Assembly: GCA_963545585.1 (NCBI GenBank)
Contig: CAUUKX010000119.1
Coordinates: forward strand, 1 to 5,515
Reading direction: 5' to 3'
Origin: W11650 sp963545585
GTDB taxonomy: Bacteria; Bacillota; Clostridia; Lachnospirales; Vallitaleaceae
DNA: 5,515 nucleotides
The notes below the pieces were generated by a model. The model saw nothing but the letters and a program-made list of their open reading frames with translations. It had not been told where the DNA came from and made no database searches. A program made the position numbers and the translations under genes. Every line of letters begins with the position of its first letter. Positions within the stretch are counted from its first letter, which is position 1. Below, in pieces: positions 1 through 5,515 of the stretch.

Positions 1-894
1 AATTTAAAAAAAGCTGCCGGTCAGATTATGGCAGAGTATAACGGGCGCTTGCCGGAAACCAAAGCGGAGCTGCTGCAATTAGCAGGAATCGGCGAATATA
101 CGGCGGCAGCGATTGCGGCGATTGCCTTTGGTCAGCCAGAGGTGGCGTTAGACGGCAATCTGATTCGGGTATTTAGCCGGATTTGGGCGAGAGCAGAGGA
201 CTTTAGTCGGCAAACGGCCAAAAATGAACTGCGCGCTATGATTGCTGCTTATTTACCGGAAAATCGTGCCGGCGATTTTAACCAAGCGGTGATGGATATC
301 GGGGCGCTGATTTGTCTGCCGAATGGGCGGCCGTTATGCGGAGAGTGCCCGGCGGCGCATTTTTGCCGGGCGAAGGCGGCCGGCGAAGTGATGCGCTATC
401 CCTTAAAAAAAGAAAAGAAAAGCCGAAAAGTTGAGACGAGAACGATTTTAATTATTCAGCAGGGTGAAGCGGTCAGACTTTGTCGGCGCAGGAACAAAGG
501 CGTGCTGGCGGGGTTATGGGAATTTCCGGGGTTATTGGGTCATTGCAATCAGGAAGAGATTCGGGCACAGTTAGCCGAGGAATTTTCGGTACTGGCGGCG
601 GTAACTGCGGAAATAGAGGCGTTGCCACCCGCAAGGCATATTTTCAGTCATTTGGAATGGGATATGACGGCATATTGGATTCGTTTGCCGGAGCCGGATT
701 TGGTGGCGGAAATGGGCGGAGATTATCATGTGCAGGCAGGTGAAGTGGCAGCTATGGCGGTAGATGGTCAGTCCTTTGAATTGACCGGGCAAGCGGCAGT
801 CTGGGCGGATAGCCGGATGATTCGGCAGGAGCTATCTTTGCCCTCGGCTTTTAAGCCTTATCAGCAAGAAGCGCTGAAACGGCTGGACGGGTAA
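1..894 (+). CDS. mutY: A/G-specific adenine DNA glycosylase MutY (5' truncated by window edge)
   Basis: MutY removes adenine mispaired with 8-oxoguanine, starting base-excision repair. The frame is open from base 1, giving 297 residues; against a family length near 350-365 about 55-65 N-terminal residues, including the catalytic Glu, lie outside the window. Visible in order (partial numbering): the helix-hairpin-helix LAGIGEYTAAAI (about 27-38); the catalytic Asp in ALDGN (D51, bases 151-153); FNQAVMDIGA; four cluster cysteines for [4Fe-4S] (C105, C113, C116, C122) spaced C-X7-C-X2-C-X5-C; then a C-terminal NUDIX-like domain with GVLAGLWEFP and the 8-oxoG-recognising loop HIFSHLEW (FSH at 215-217). 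Tyr in GEYTA occupies the lysine position of EndoIII-type bifunctional enzymes, consistent with a monofunctional MutY rather than Nth. The ATG at base 28 is internal, because conserved MutY sequence continues upstream of it. The same-strand neighbour is mutL, 163 bp downstream. Confidence 0.96.
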   Translation, partial: NLKKAAGQIMAEYNGRLPETKAELLQLAGIGEYTAAAIAAIAFGQPEVALDGNLIRVFSRIWARAEDFSRQTAKNELRAMIAAYLPENRAGDFNQAVMDIGALICLPNGRPLCGECPAAHFCRAKAAGEVMRYPLKKEKKSRKVETRTILIIQQGEAVRLCRRRNKGVLAGLWEFPGLLGHCNQEEIRAQLAEEFSVLAAVTAEIEALPPARHIFSHLEWDMTAYWIRLPEPDLVAEMGGDYHVQAGEVAAMAVDGQSFELTGQAAVWADSRMIRQELSLPSAFKPYQQEALKRLDG

Positions 895-1057
895 GCAATA
901 GAAAAAAACGGCAATCCGGTAGTTATGGGCTAAGCAGCGGAAAACAGGCGGAAAGTCTTAAAAAGGACTAAAGCTGAGCGGCAAAATCGAAGGACAAAGC
1001 AAAAACGGCAGCCGGATAAGCAAAGCCGGTAAAAAGCGGCGGATAGAAAGGAAAGTA
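895..1057 (+). other. mutY-mutL spacer, purine-rich, no gene
   Basis: This 163-bp gap has no convincing gene, RNA or sigma-A promoter. By hand count only 44 bases are pyrimidines and 17 are T. The longest T run on the + strand is two, so no intrinsic terminator for mutY can be present and read-through into mutL is plausible. The word AAAGC recurs at 970, 996 and 1022, exactly 26 bp apart, and AAGGAC(T)AAAGC occurs at 963-974 and 990-1000; the rest of each unit is poorly conserved. A CCGG pair at 1012-1015 and 1026-1029 could form only a 4-bp stem. What the spacer does is unknown; it may be an unstructured leader or drifted low-complexity sequence. Confidence 0.7.
1047..1055 (+). promoter_or_regulatory. 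Ribosome binding site of mutL
   Basis: AAAGGAAAG ends two bases before the ATG at 1058, with its AAGG core 6 bases away. It decides the start: the mutL frame is open upstream to base 962 but contains no ATG, GTG or TTG there, and the family's conserved N-terminus (IREL...VNQIAAGEVVERP) begins a few residues after this ATG. Confidence 0.8.
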
Positions 1058-3019
1058 ATGAGCAAGCAAATTCGAGAATTAGACGCACTGACAGTCAATC
1101 AGATTGCAGCCGGCGAGGTAGTGGAGCGTCCGCTGTCGGTGGTGAAAGAGCTGGTGGAAAATGCGATTGACGCAGGAGCTACGGCTATTACCGTGGAAAT
1201 CAGAGAAGGCGGGCTGAAGCTGATTCGCGTGACCGATAATGGCAGCGGGATTGATAAGGAACAGGTCAGAATGGCTTTCCGTCGGCATTTTACCAGCAAG
1301 CTGCAAAAAATTGAAGATTTGTATGCGATTGAAAGTCTCGGCTTTCGGGGTGAGGCTCTGGCGGCGATTGCCGGGGTCTCGGTCAGTGAAATTATTACCA
1401 AAACTGAAGAGGCGCTGACTGGTGTACGACTGGTTCAGGAAGGAGTCAGCGAAACGGCCTTTGAGGAAATCGGCGCTCCGAAAGGAACAACACTGCTGAT
1501 TAAGGAGCTTTTCTTTAATACACCGGCTCGCAAAAAGTTTTTAAAGTCGGAAAAAACGGAAGGCTCTTATGTGATTGAGTTTATGCAGCGAATTTCATTG
1601 GCCTATCGCCAGATTGCCTTTAAGCTGATTACCGACGGCAAGGTCAGGCTGCAAACAAACGGCGACGGTGATTTGCGGGCAGCGATTCTGTATATTTTCG
1701 GTGCAGAAACAGCCAAAAAATTAAAGGAAGTCCAATATTCGGAAAAAGGTGTTAAAATCAATGGCTTTGTCGGTACGCCGGAATTAAACCGGGGCAACCG
1801 CAGTTATGAGATTTATTTTGTCAATGGCCGCTATGTGAAAAGCAAATGGATTCAGGAAGGCATTGAAGAGGGCGCATTTGGCTATGTGATGCAGCATCAG
1901 TTTCCGTTTGCGGTTTTGGAAATTGAAGTTGAGCCGGAGAAGCTGGATGTCAATGTTCATCCGCAAAAAGCCGAGGTGCGGTTTGAAAACGGCTATTTGG
2001 TTAAAGAAGCAGTACGGCGGGCAGTAGCGCAGGCATTTGCGGAAAAAGAAGTTATTCCGGCAGTTCGGCTGGAAGACCGGCCGGCGCCGCATTTTCAGCC
2101 GGATCAGGCGCAAAAGGCGGCCTATAATCGAGCAGAGCCGTTTGAAATCAATCGCCTGAAAGCGGAAGAAACCAAGACAGATTTTGCACCAAATCAGAGC
2201 AATGCGCCAGCTTTTGGCAGAGAAACATTTTCACTGCCAGCGGAAGGAAAACCAGAAGCACCAAATAAAGCGGGTGCTTTTATCCGCGAGCCAGCAGGAA
2301 ACTTTGTGCCTGCATTTTCGGAGCATTGCGTGCGGCCAGTAGTTATACCGACCGAGCGGGGCACCGACCTGCCTTCCAGAGAGAACCAAATGATGCTTTC
2401 CGCACCAGAGGCGGATCAGGAATTCATTGATTTGAGCAGTGTCAAAAGCCACAAGGTAATTGGTCAGTTGTTTGATACCTATTGGCTGATTGAGTTTCAG
2501 GGCGCTTTATATATTATCGACCAGCATGCGGCTCATGAGAAGGTGCTGTATGAGCGGTTCGTTAAGCGCTTTAACGAGAGTGATATTCATACGCAGCAGC
2601 TGCTTGAGCCGTTGGTGATTGAAGTCAGTGCCGGAGAAATGCAGAACTTTTTGGCGGCGCAGCCCTTTTTTGATCGGCTCGGCTTTGAAACGGAGCCGTT
2701 CGGTGCGGGGGCAATTAAAATCAGCGGTGTGCCGTATTTATTCAATCAGGCTATGAAAAAAGAGAACTTCATTTATTTGCTGGATCAAATGGAAGAAAAA
2801 AACTTTAAGCTAAGTGCCGAAACCATTGACCATGAGCTGGCGACAATGGCCTGCAAAGCGGCGGTCAAGGGCAATGACCGTTTGAGCCGGCAGGAATATG
2901 AGGGCTTAATCAGCGAGCTTTTAACTTTAAAAAATCCCTATCATTGCCCGCATGGGCGGCCGACCCTGATTAAAATGACAAGGTATGAGCTGGACCGGAA
3001 GTTTAAACGAATCCTGTAA
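1058..3019 (+). CDS. mutL: DNA mismatch repair protein MutL (endonuclease type)
   Basis: MutL couples MutS mismatch recognition to strand nicking and excision. The 653-residue protein is complete. Its N-terminal GHKL ATPase (about 1-330) has NQIAAGEVVERP, ELVENAIDAGA (E31, N35), DNGSGI (60-65), the lid TSKL (79-82), SLGFRGEALAAIA (93-105), FFNTPARKKFL and NVHPQKAEVRF (K304). A Pro/Ala-rich linker of low conservation spans about 331-465. The C-terminal dimerisation and nuclease domain has the metal-binding DQHAAHEKVLYE (488-499, matching DQHA-X2-E-X4-E), ACKAAVK (598-604), CPHGRPT (630-636) and terminal FKR (649-651). These show a latent endonuclease, as in Bacillus MutL and unlike the MutH-dependent E. 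coli protein. QQLLEP (513-518) fits the Q-x-x-L-x-P sliding-clamp motif. miaA follows after 17 bp, so co-transcription is likely. Confidence 0.98.
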   Translation: MSKQIRELDALTVNQIAAGEVVERPLSVVKELVENAIDAGATAITVEIREGGLKLIRVTDNGSGIDKEQVRMAFRRHFTSKLQKIEDLYAIESLGFRGEALAAIAGVSVSEIITKTEEALTGVRLVQEGVSETAFEEIGAPKGTTLLIKELFFNTPARKKFLKSEKTEGSYVIEFMQRISLAYRQIAFKLITDGKVRLQTNGDGDLRAAILYIFGAETAKKLKEVQYSEKGVKINGFVGTPELNRGNRSYEIYFVNGRYVKSKWIQEGIEEGAFGYVMQHQFPFAVLEIEVEPEKLDVNVHPQKAEVRFENGYLVKEAVRRAVAQAFAEKEVIPAVRLEDRPAPHFQPDQAQKAAYNRAEPFEINRLKAEETKTDFAPNQSNAPAFGRETFSLPAEGKPEAPNKAGAFIREPAGNFVPAFSEHCVRPVVIPTERGTDLPSRENQMMLSAPEADQEFIDLSSVKSHKVIGQLFDTYWLIEFQGALYIIDQHAAHEKVLYERFVKRFNESDIHTQQLLEPLVIEVSAGEMQNFLAAQPFFDRLGFETEPFGAGAIKISGVPYLFNQAMKKENFIYLLDQMEEKNFKLSAETIDHELATMACKAAVKGNDRLSRQEYEGLISELLTLKNPYHCPHGRPTLIKMTRYELDRKFKRIL

Positions 3020-3036
3020 CAGAAAGCGGAGAGATT

Positions 3037-3978
3037 ATGGCAAAACAACCATTGATTATTATTGCCGGACCGACGGCGACCGGTAAGACCAAGTTGGCAG
3101 TGATGCTGGCTAAACAATTAAACGGAAGTATTATTTCCGCTGACTCAATGCAGGTTTATCGCGGCATGGACATTGGTTCGGCCAAAGCCAGTGCCGAGGA
3201 ACAGGCAGCAGTGAAGCACTATTTGCTGGATATTCGTGAACCGGAGGAGAGCTTCAGCGTTTGGGAGTTTCAAAAAGCGGCCAAGGAAGCAATCGCTGAA
3301 ATTACGGCGGCTGGGAAGATTCCGATTTTAGTGGGCGGAACGGGCTTTTATATTCAGGCGCTGCTCTATGATATTGCTTTTGAGGAAAGCGGGCCGATAC
3401 AGGTCAGGGAAAAATGGGAAAAAATCGCAGCCGACAGGGGGTATGAATATTTATACGAAGAGCTAAAGCGGGTTGACCCGGAATCAACGGCTAAAATTCA
3501 TGCCAATAACCACAAGCGGATTTTGCGGGCGCTGGAATATTATGACCTGACCGGCGAGAAAATCAGCCTGCACAACCAAAGGGAAAGTCAGAAAGAAAGC
3601 AGCTATCAGGAGTTGTTTTATGTTCTTACCATGGAGCGGGCACTGCTGTATCAAAGGATTGAGCAAAGAGTGGATGCGATGTTGGCTGGCGGGCTGATTG
3701 AGGAAGTGCAGAAGCTGTATGACCGGGGCTGCCGCCGGGAAATGACGGCAATGCAGGGTCTTGGCTATAAGGAAATTTTAAATTACTTATCCGGTGAGTG
3801 GAGCTTGGAAAAGGCGGCTGAGGAACTCAAAAAAGGGACTCGCCATTTTGCCAAGCGGCAAATTACTTGGTTTAAGCGGGAAAAAAATGTAGAATGGATT
3901 GATTTAAACAATTATACATTTGACTATCAGCAAATATGTGATAAAATAAAAAGAGATTATGCAATTATTAACAGATAG
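3037..3978 (+). CDS. miaA: tRNA dimethylallyltransferase MiaA
   Basis: MiaA transfers the dimethylallyl group of DMAPP to N6 of A37 in tRNAs reading UNN codons, the first step toward ms2i6A. The 313-residue length is normal and the protein is complete. Visible motifs are the P-loop GPTATGKT (11-18), ISADSMQVYRGMDIGSAK (33-50, with the presumed general base D36), HYLLDI and FSVWEFQ (61-79), PILVGGTGFYIQAL (96-109), IHANNHKRILRALE (154-167), MQGLGYKE (239-246) and the C-terminal TRHFAKRQITWFKRE (268-282). GGAG at 3028-3031 lies 5 bases before the ATG. The order mutL-miaA-hfq is widespread in bacteria. The final ~25 codons are unusually AT-rich and overlap a candidate promoter for hfq, so this tail may be shaped by regulation rather than protein function. 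Confidence 0.98.
   Translation: MAKQPLIIIAGPTATGKTKLAVMLAKQLNGSIISADSMQVYRGMDIGSAKASAEEQAAVKHYLLDIREPEESFSVWEFQKAAKEAIAEITAAGKIPILVGGTGFYIQALLYDIAFEESGPIQVREKWEKIAADRGYEYLYEELKRVDPESTAKIHANNHKRILRALEYYDLTGEKISLHNQRESQKESSYQELFYVLTMERALLYQRIEQRVDAMLAGGLIEEVQKLYDRGCRREMTAMQGLGYKEILNYLSGEWSLEKAAEELKKGTRHFAKRQITWFKREKNVEWIDLNNYTFDYQQICDKIKRDYAIINR
3920..3947 (+). promoter_or_regulatory. Candidate sigma-A promoter for hfq inside the miaA 3' end
   Basis: TTGACT (3920-3925, 5 of 6 to TTGACA) is followed by a 16-bp spacer and TAAAAT (3942-3947, 5 of 6 to TATAAT). TG at 3939-3940 with one intervening base makes an extended -10. The site sits in a strongly AT-rich stretch. Transcription would start near 3954, leaving about 47 bases before the hfq ATG. 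Internal hfq promoters within miaA are known in E. coli; here the site rests on sequence match alone, and chance matches are commoner in AT-rich DNA. Confidence 0.45.
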
Positions 3979-4001
3979 ACTAAAAGAAAGAGAGAAAAAC
4001 T

Positions 4002-4241
4002 ATGAATAAAACAGTTAATTTACAGGATATATTTTTAAATCAGGTCAGGAAGGAAAAAATTTCAGTTGTGCTGTATTTGACAAATGGCTTTCAAATGAAG
4101 GGCTATGTCAAAGGCTTTGACAATTATATTGTGATTTTAGAGGCGGACGGCAAGCAGCAGCTTATTTTTAAACACGCAATTTCAACAGTTATGCCGTCGC
4201 GGGATATTCATTTATCCCTGACGGCTGAGGACGGAGAATAA
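4002..4241 (+). CDS. hfq: RNA chaperone Hfq
   Basis: Hfq forms a hexameric Sm-like ring that binds U-rich and A-rich RNA and can promote sRNA-mRNA pairing. The 79-residue protein has the N-terminal NLQDIFLNQVRKEK (6-19), Sm1 through VVLYLTNGFQMKGYVKGFDNY (22-42), and Sm2 GKQQLIFKHAISTVMPS (50-66). Proximal-pore residues Q8, Y42, K57 and H58 are kept; the usual YKHA is FKHA here. The rim reads R16-K17-E18-K19, poorer in arginine than the E. coli RRER, as in Gram-positive Hfq. The C-terminal tail is short and acidic (AEDGE), without the long extension of proteobacterial forms. AAAGAGAG at 3987-3994 is a modest ribosome site 7 bases before the ATG. It lies 23 bp after miaA, and its stop is two bases from the helicase start. 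Its role in sRNA regulation in Gram-positive bacteria varies, so the physiology is not inferred. Confidence 0.97.
   Translation: MNKTVNLQDIFLNQVRKEKISVVLYLTNGFQMKGYVKGFDNYIVILEADGKQQLIFKHAISTVMPSRDIHLSLTAEDGE
4233..4236 (+). promoter_or_regulatory. Ribosome binding site of the helicase gene, inside the hfq end
   Basis: GGAG within the last codons of hfq lies 7 bases before the ATG at 4244 and favours that start. A second in-frame ATG at 4256 begins MKFHEL, which resembles the usual N-terminus of the family, and GGGG at 4246-4249 lies 6 bases before it. The two starts differ by only four residues. Confidence 0.6.
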
Positions 4242-4243
4242 TA

Positions 4244-5515
4244 ATGGGGCAAGCGATGAAATTTCATGAATTGGTAGCGAATCCGAAGCTGTTAAGAGCA
4301 ATTAAGGAAATGGGATATGAGGAAGCGACGCCGATTCAGGAAGCGGTAATTCCCATGATTGCGGGCGGCGGTGATGTCATTGCCCGGTCGCAGACCGGTA
4401 CCGGCAAGACAGCAGCTTTTTCTATTCCGGTGTTGGATAAAATTGACGAGAATTTATCAAGGCCGCAGGTTTTGATTTTATGCCCAACCAGAGAATTGGC
4501 CGTGCAGGTGGCTGGAGAAATTCGAAAGCTGCTTAGCTTTTCCCATAATATTAAGGTTTTGCCGGTTTATGGCGGCGAGCCGATTTATAAGCAGATTATG
4601 GCGCTGAAAAAAGGCGTGCAGGTGATTGTCGGCACGCCGGGGCGGGTTATGGATCATATGGAGCGGAAGACCTTGCGCTTTAGCGAAGTCCATACCGTCA
4701 TCTTAGATGAGGCGGATGAAATGCTGAAAATGGGATTTCGGGAGGATATTGAGTTCATTTTAACGGCAGTTCCGACCGAGGTACAAAAACTGCTCTTTTC
4801 GGCCACCATGCCGGCGGAAATTATTGAACTGGCCGGCAAATATTTAAAAGAACCGGGCGAGGTCAAAATCGAGGCCAGCGGCATTACTACCGATACGGTG
4901 CTGCAAAGCTACTGCGCAGTGAAAAAAGAATTAAAGCCAGAGGCACTGTTTCGGATATTGGATGATAAATCACCGGAGCGGTGCATGGTGTTCTGCAATA
5001 CGAAAAAAATGGTTGATGAGATTACCGATGCTTTGCAGGAAAGAGGCTTTTGGGGCGATAAGATTCATGGTGATTTAAAGCAGGAACTGCGCATGGGCGT
5101 GCTGGAAAAGTTTAATAAGGGTATTTTGCATATTTTGGTCTGCACCGATGTGGCGGCCAGAGGGCTGGACATTCAAAATGTTGATCTGGTGGTTAATTAT
5201 GACGTGCCGGATAAGGAAGACTACTATGTTCACCGGATTGGCCGTTCCGGCCGGGCTGGCAAGGCGGGTGAGTCGATTACGATTGTAACGCGCCCTGACC
5301 GGATTCGTTTCCGTAACGTGGAGATTTATATTCAAAAAAAGATTGAGCGGATGGAGATTCCTTCCAGAGTGGAAGTGCGGGAGAAGCAGATTACCCGCTT
5401 TACTGAAAACCTGCTGACTAACATGGAAACCGAGCTTTTGTATGATTATGAAGAAATGGTGGAAAAGTTACAGGCCAAGGGCTATTCGGCCAAGCAGATA
5501 GCAGCTGCGCTTTTG
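4244..5515 (+). CDS. DEAD-box ATP-dependent RNA helicase, DeaD/CshA type (3' truncated by window edge)
   Basis: This enzyme unwinds short RNA duplexes using ATP; relatives act in ribosome assembly, RNA decay and cold adaptation. The frame is open for 424 codons from 4244 to the window end. All core motifs are present: F7 and the Q motif GYEEATPIQ (24-32), motif I SQTGTGKT (49-56), PTREL (Ia), TPGR (Ib), DEAD (155-158), SAT (186-188), motif IV MVFCNT (248-253), motif V CTDVAARGLDI (300-310) and motif VI HRIGRSGRAG (330-339). After the core, the region to KQIAAALL resembles the post-core segment of DeaD (compare LAAALL in E. coli DeaD) more than RhlE or DbpA. Any C-terminal RNA-binding domain would lie past the edge, so deaD versus cshA naming is left open. 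The two-base gap after hfq suggests translational coupling and shared transcription. Confidence 0.95.
   Translation, partial: MGQAMKFHELVANPKLLRAIKEMGYEEATPIQEAVIPMIAGGGDVIARSQTGTGKTAAFSIPVLDKIDENLSRPQVLILCPTRELAVQVAGEIRKLLSFSHNIKVLPVYGGEPIYKQIMALKKGVQVIVGTPGRVMDHMERKTLRFSEVHTVILDEADEMLKMGFREDIEFILTAVPTEVQKLLFSATMPAEIIELAGKYLKEPGEVKIEASGITTDTVLQSYCAVKKELKPEALFRILDDKSPERCMVFCNTKKMVDEITDALQERGFWGDKIHGDLKQELRMGVLEKFNKGILHILVCTDVAARGLDIQNVDLVVNYDVPDKEDYYVHRIGRSGRAGKAGESITIVTRPDRIRFRNVEIYIQKKIERMEIPSRVEVREKQITRFTENLLTNMETELLYDYEEMVEKLQAKGYSAKQIAAALL

Noticed and set aside
480..743. 87-codon + strand frame inside mutY
   Set aside because: It lies wholly within the MutY NUDIX-like domain in another frame, is Gly-rich with no recognisable motif, and has no good ribosome site.
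781..809. TTGACC as a -35 element for mutL
   Set aside because: No acceptable -10 sequence occurs 16-18 bp downstream; the spacer region is GC-rich.
846..857. Near-palindrome GGCTTTTAAGCC near the mutY end, possible terminator
   Set aside because: The 5-bp arms leave a loop of only two bases, it lies inside coding sequence, and no T tract follows.
902..917. Minus-strand CGG-ATTG-CCG followed by seven T, possible terminator
   Set aside because: The stem is only 3 bp with mismatched flanks and there is no minus-strand gene for it to terminate.
1012..1029. CCGG...CCGG hairpin in the spacer as a riboswitch or attenuator
   Set aside because: Only a 4-bp stem forms and there is no conserved aptamer-like structure or terminator nearby.
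1099..1401. 100-codon minus-strand frame opposite mutL
   Set aside because: It is antisense to the conserved ATPase motifs; the Ser/Pro-rich composition is what reverse-reading of that region gives.
1784..2113. 109-codon minus-strand frame opposite mutL
   Set aside because: It is a shadow of well-conserved MutL sequence with no motif or independent context.
1..5515. CRISPR array, insertion sequence, tRNA/rRNA gene, toxin-antitoxin or novel defence system
   Set aside because: Almost the whole window is taken up by five recognised housekeeping genes; no spaced perfect repeats, transposase motifs, terminal inverted repeats or RNA-gene signatures were seen.

Overview
The window holds five same-strand (+) genes in a conserved bacterial housekeeping cluster: the 3' part of mutY, complete mutL, miaA and hfq, and the 5' part of a DeaD/CshA-type DEAD-box RNA helicase gene. 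The organism is probably a Bacillota member, most likely of class Clostridia. The short Hfq has a Gram-positive-type rim (RKEK) and a GKQQLIFKHAIST core. MutL carries the endonuclease motifs typical of bacteria that lack MutH. MutY has Tyr at the position of the bifunctional-glycosylase lysine, as in Gram-positive MutY. The species cannot be named from this sequence.

Layout: 1-894 is mutY without its N-terminus. 895-1057 is a 163-bp purine-rich, T-poor spacer with degenerate repeats, no gene and no intrinsic terminator. 1058-3019 is mutL. After 17 bp comes miaA (3037-3978), whose last 80 bp are strongly AT-rich and contain a good sigma-A-like promoter candidate. After 23 bp comes hfq (4002-4241). 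Two bases later the helicase gene begins (4244) and runs off the window at 5515. The minus strand shows nothing convincing.

The genes form two functional pairs. MutY (removal of A opposite 8-oxoG) and MutL (mismatch-repair nicking and coordination) protect the genome from mutation. Hfq and the helicase both remodel RNA. MiaA, which modifies tRNA A37, lies between them. Spacing and the absence of terminators suggest one transcript at least from mutL onward, and possibly from mutY, with a probable extra start inside miaA feeding hfq and the helicase.

I found no evidence of a new biological system, mobile element, CRISPR array or RNA gene. The points most worth a second look are the hfq-helicase coupling, the internal promoter candidate and the odd mutY-mutL spacer.
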